Positions 63,646 to 64,000 of a stretch of 64,000 bases of DNA are shown here, one piece after another. A model generated the notes under the pieces. The model did not search any database. It worked only from the letters and a program-made list of their open reading frames with translations, and had not been told where the DNA came from. Origin of the DNA: Falsochrobactrum shanghaiense (lineage in GTDB: Bacteria; Pseudomonadota; Alphaproteobacteria; Rhizobiales; Rhizobiaceae); assembly GCF_003149535.1 (NCBI RefSeq), contig NZ_QGDB01000001.1, positions 1 to 64,000 of the forward strand. The letters are read 5' to 3'. The translations under genes and the position numbers were made by a program. Within the stretch, counting starts at the first letter, position 1. The number at the start of each line of letters is the position of its first letter.

Positions 63646-64000
63646 AATGGCAGTTTCTGTCACGCCGGGTCATCGAGGCAATTCACTCCGAGCAATTGCT
63701 CCGCCACGGCGGAGCATCAGGATTACGGGATGAAAACGCTCTCGAATCTGCACTGGCCCGCCCTCGCAACCAGTCGCTTTATGCCTCCCCCGATCATGCC
63801 GAAATTGCCGCTGCCTATATATTCGGGCTGGGCCGCAATCACCCGTTTGTCGATGGCAACAAACGCACTGCGGTCGTCGCAAGCCTGACATTCCTTCTCA
63901 TCAACGGCTATATGCTCACAGCCGATGACGGAACGCTATACAGCTTCACCATGGGGGTTGCTTCGGGCGAGATAGATGAAGCAGGTGCCGCAGCTTTTTT
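63642..64000 (+). CDS. Doc-type toxin, 3' end missing
   Basis: 119 residues are visible before the window ends. The Fic/Doc motif HPFVDGNKRT (His67) is present, with the Doc-style Lys in NKR rather than the Gly of AMPylating Fic enzymes. Doc in phage P1 phosphorylates EF-Tu and blocks translation. The ATG overlaps the antitoxin stop by 4 nt (ATGA). Close to full length, as the family has about 125 residues. Confidence 0.9.
   Translation, partial: MKWQFLSRRVIEAIHSEQLLRHGGASGLRDENALESALARPRNQSLYASPDHAEIAAAYIFGLGRNHPFVDGNKRTAVVASLTFLLINGYMLTADDGTLYSFTMGVASGEIDEAGAAAF

Noticed and set aside
1-64000. tRNA, rRNA, CRISPR arrays, insertion sequences
   Set aside because: Looked for cloverleaf-like ends, regular spaced repeats and transposase motifs; none was convincing.

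Overview
This is a roughly 57-60% GC chromosomal segment from an alphaproteobacterium of the order Hyphomicrobiales, almost certainly Brucella (or the former Ochrobactrum). Evidence: the cycHJKL-degP cluster followed by a two-component system and glnE; the FeuP/FeuQ pair; a 142-residue MucR close to a DivJ-like kinase (the Sinorhizobium order); and a phage-type protein of the family Pfam named after Brucella suis BR0599. No tRNA, rRNA, insertion sequence, integrase or CRISPR array was seen.

Layout. 1-152: start of ETF-ubiquinone oxidoreductase. 443-6611: uracil-DNA glycosylase, two transporters, aminopeptidase N. 7020-9374: PleC-type cell-cycle kinase, convergent with a long minus-strand run (20345 back to 9375) that reads ccmI-ccmE-ccmF-ccmH-degP-response regulator-histidine kinase-glnE. 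20436-23372: a surface-antigen-like lipoprotein and the feuP-feuQ regulators with a small PepSY-like secreted protein. 23530-37913: a complete RcGTA-type gene transfer agent structural cluster, all on the minus strand, from terminase (gp1/gp2) to the host-specificity protein (gp15), followed by a holin-like gene. Its 5' leader carries a promoter-like pair and a perfect 18-bp hairpin ending at the gp1 start codon. 38198-44028: PBP1A, a split DUF1214/DUF1254 pair, DUF2336 and DUF1491 proteins, and a peptidoglycan-binding protein. 43964-45757: DivJ-like kinase. 46039-51491: DUF5330-like protein, SufE, amidase, a DUF6456 protein overlapping an orphan DnaA domain IV protein, a small unknown gene, and MucR with an AT-rich promoter. 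51492-63364: MsrB, oligopeptidase B, two c-type cytochromes, superoxide dismutase, haloacid dehalogenase, L,D-transpeptidase, HerA-like ATPase, CynX-type and CorA-type transporters. 63424-64000: AbrB-type antitoxin and a Doc-type toxin cut by the window end.

Themes. (1) Cell-cycle control: PleC- and DivJ-type kinases, MucR and a DnaA-domain protein lie in one window, and the upstream regions of pleC and mucR hold clusters of GANTC, the CcrM methylation site. (2) Envelope and redox: cytochrome c maturation, DegP, PBP1A, L,D-transpeptidase, MsrB and SodB. (3) A domesticated phage-like particle cluster with intact frames, very tight gene overlaps, a hidden 54-codon gene between gp7 and gp8, and an attenuator- or sRNA-like leader. 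Short palindromic repeats of one family occur at 2.7 kb, 46.5 kb and 50.4 kb. Many start codons were moved inward from the longest open frame on the basis of ribosome-binding sites and family N-termini.
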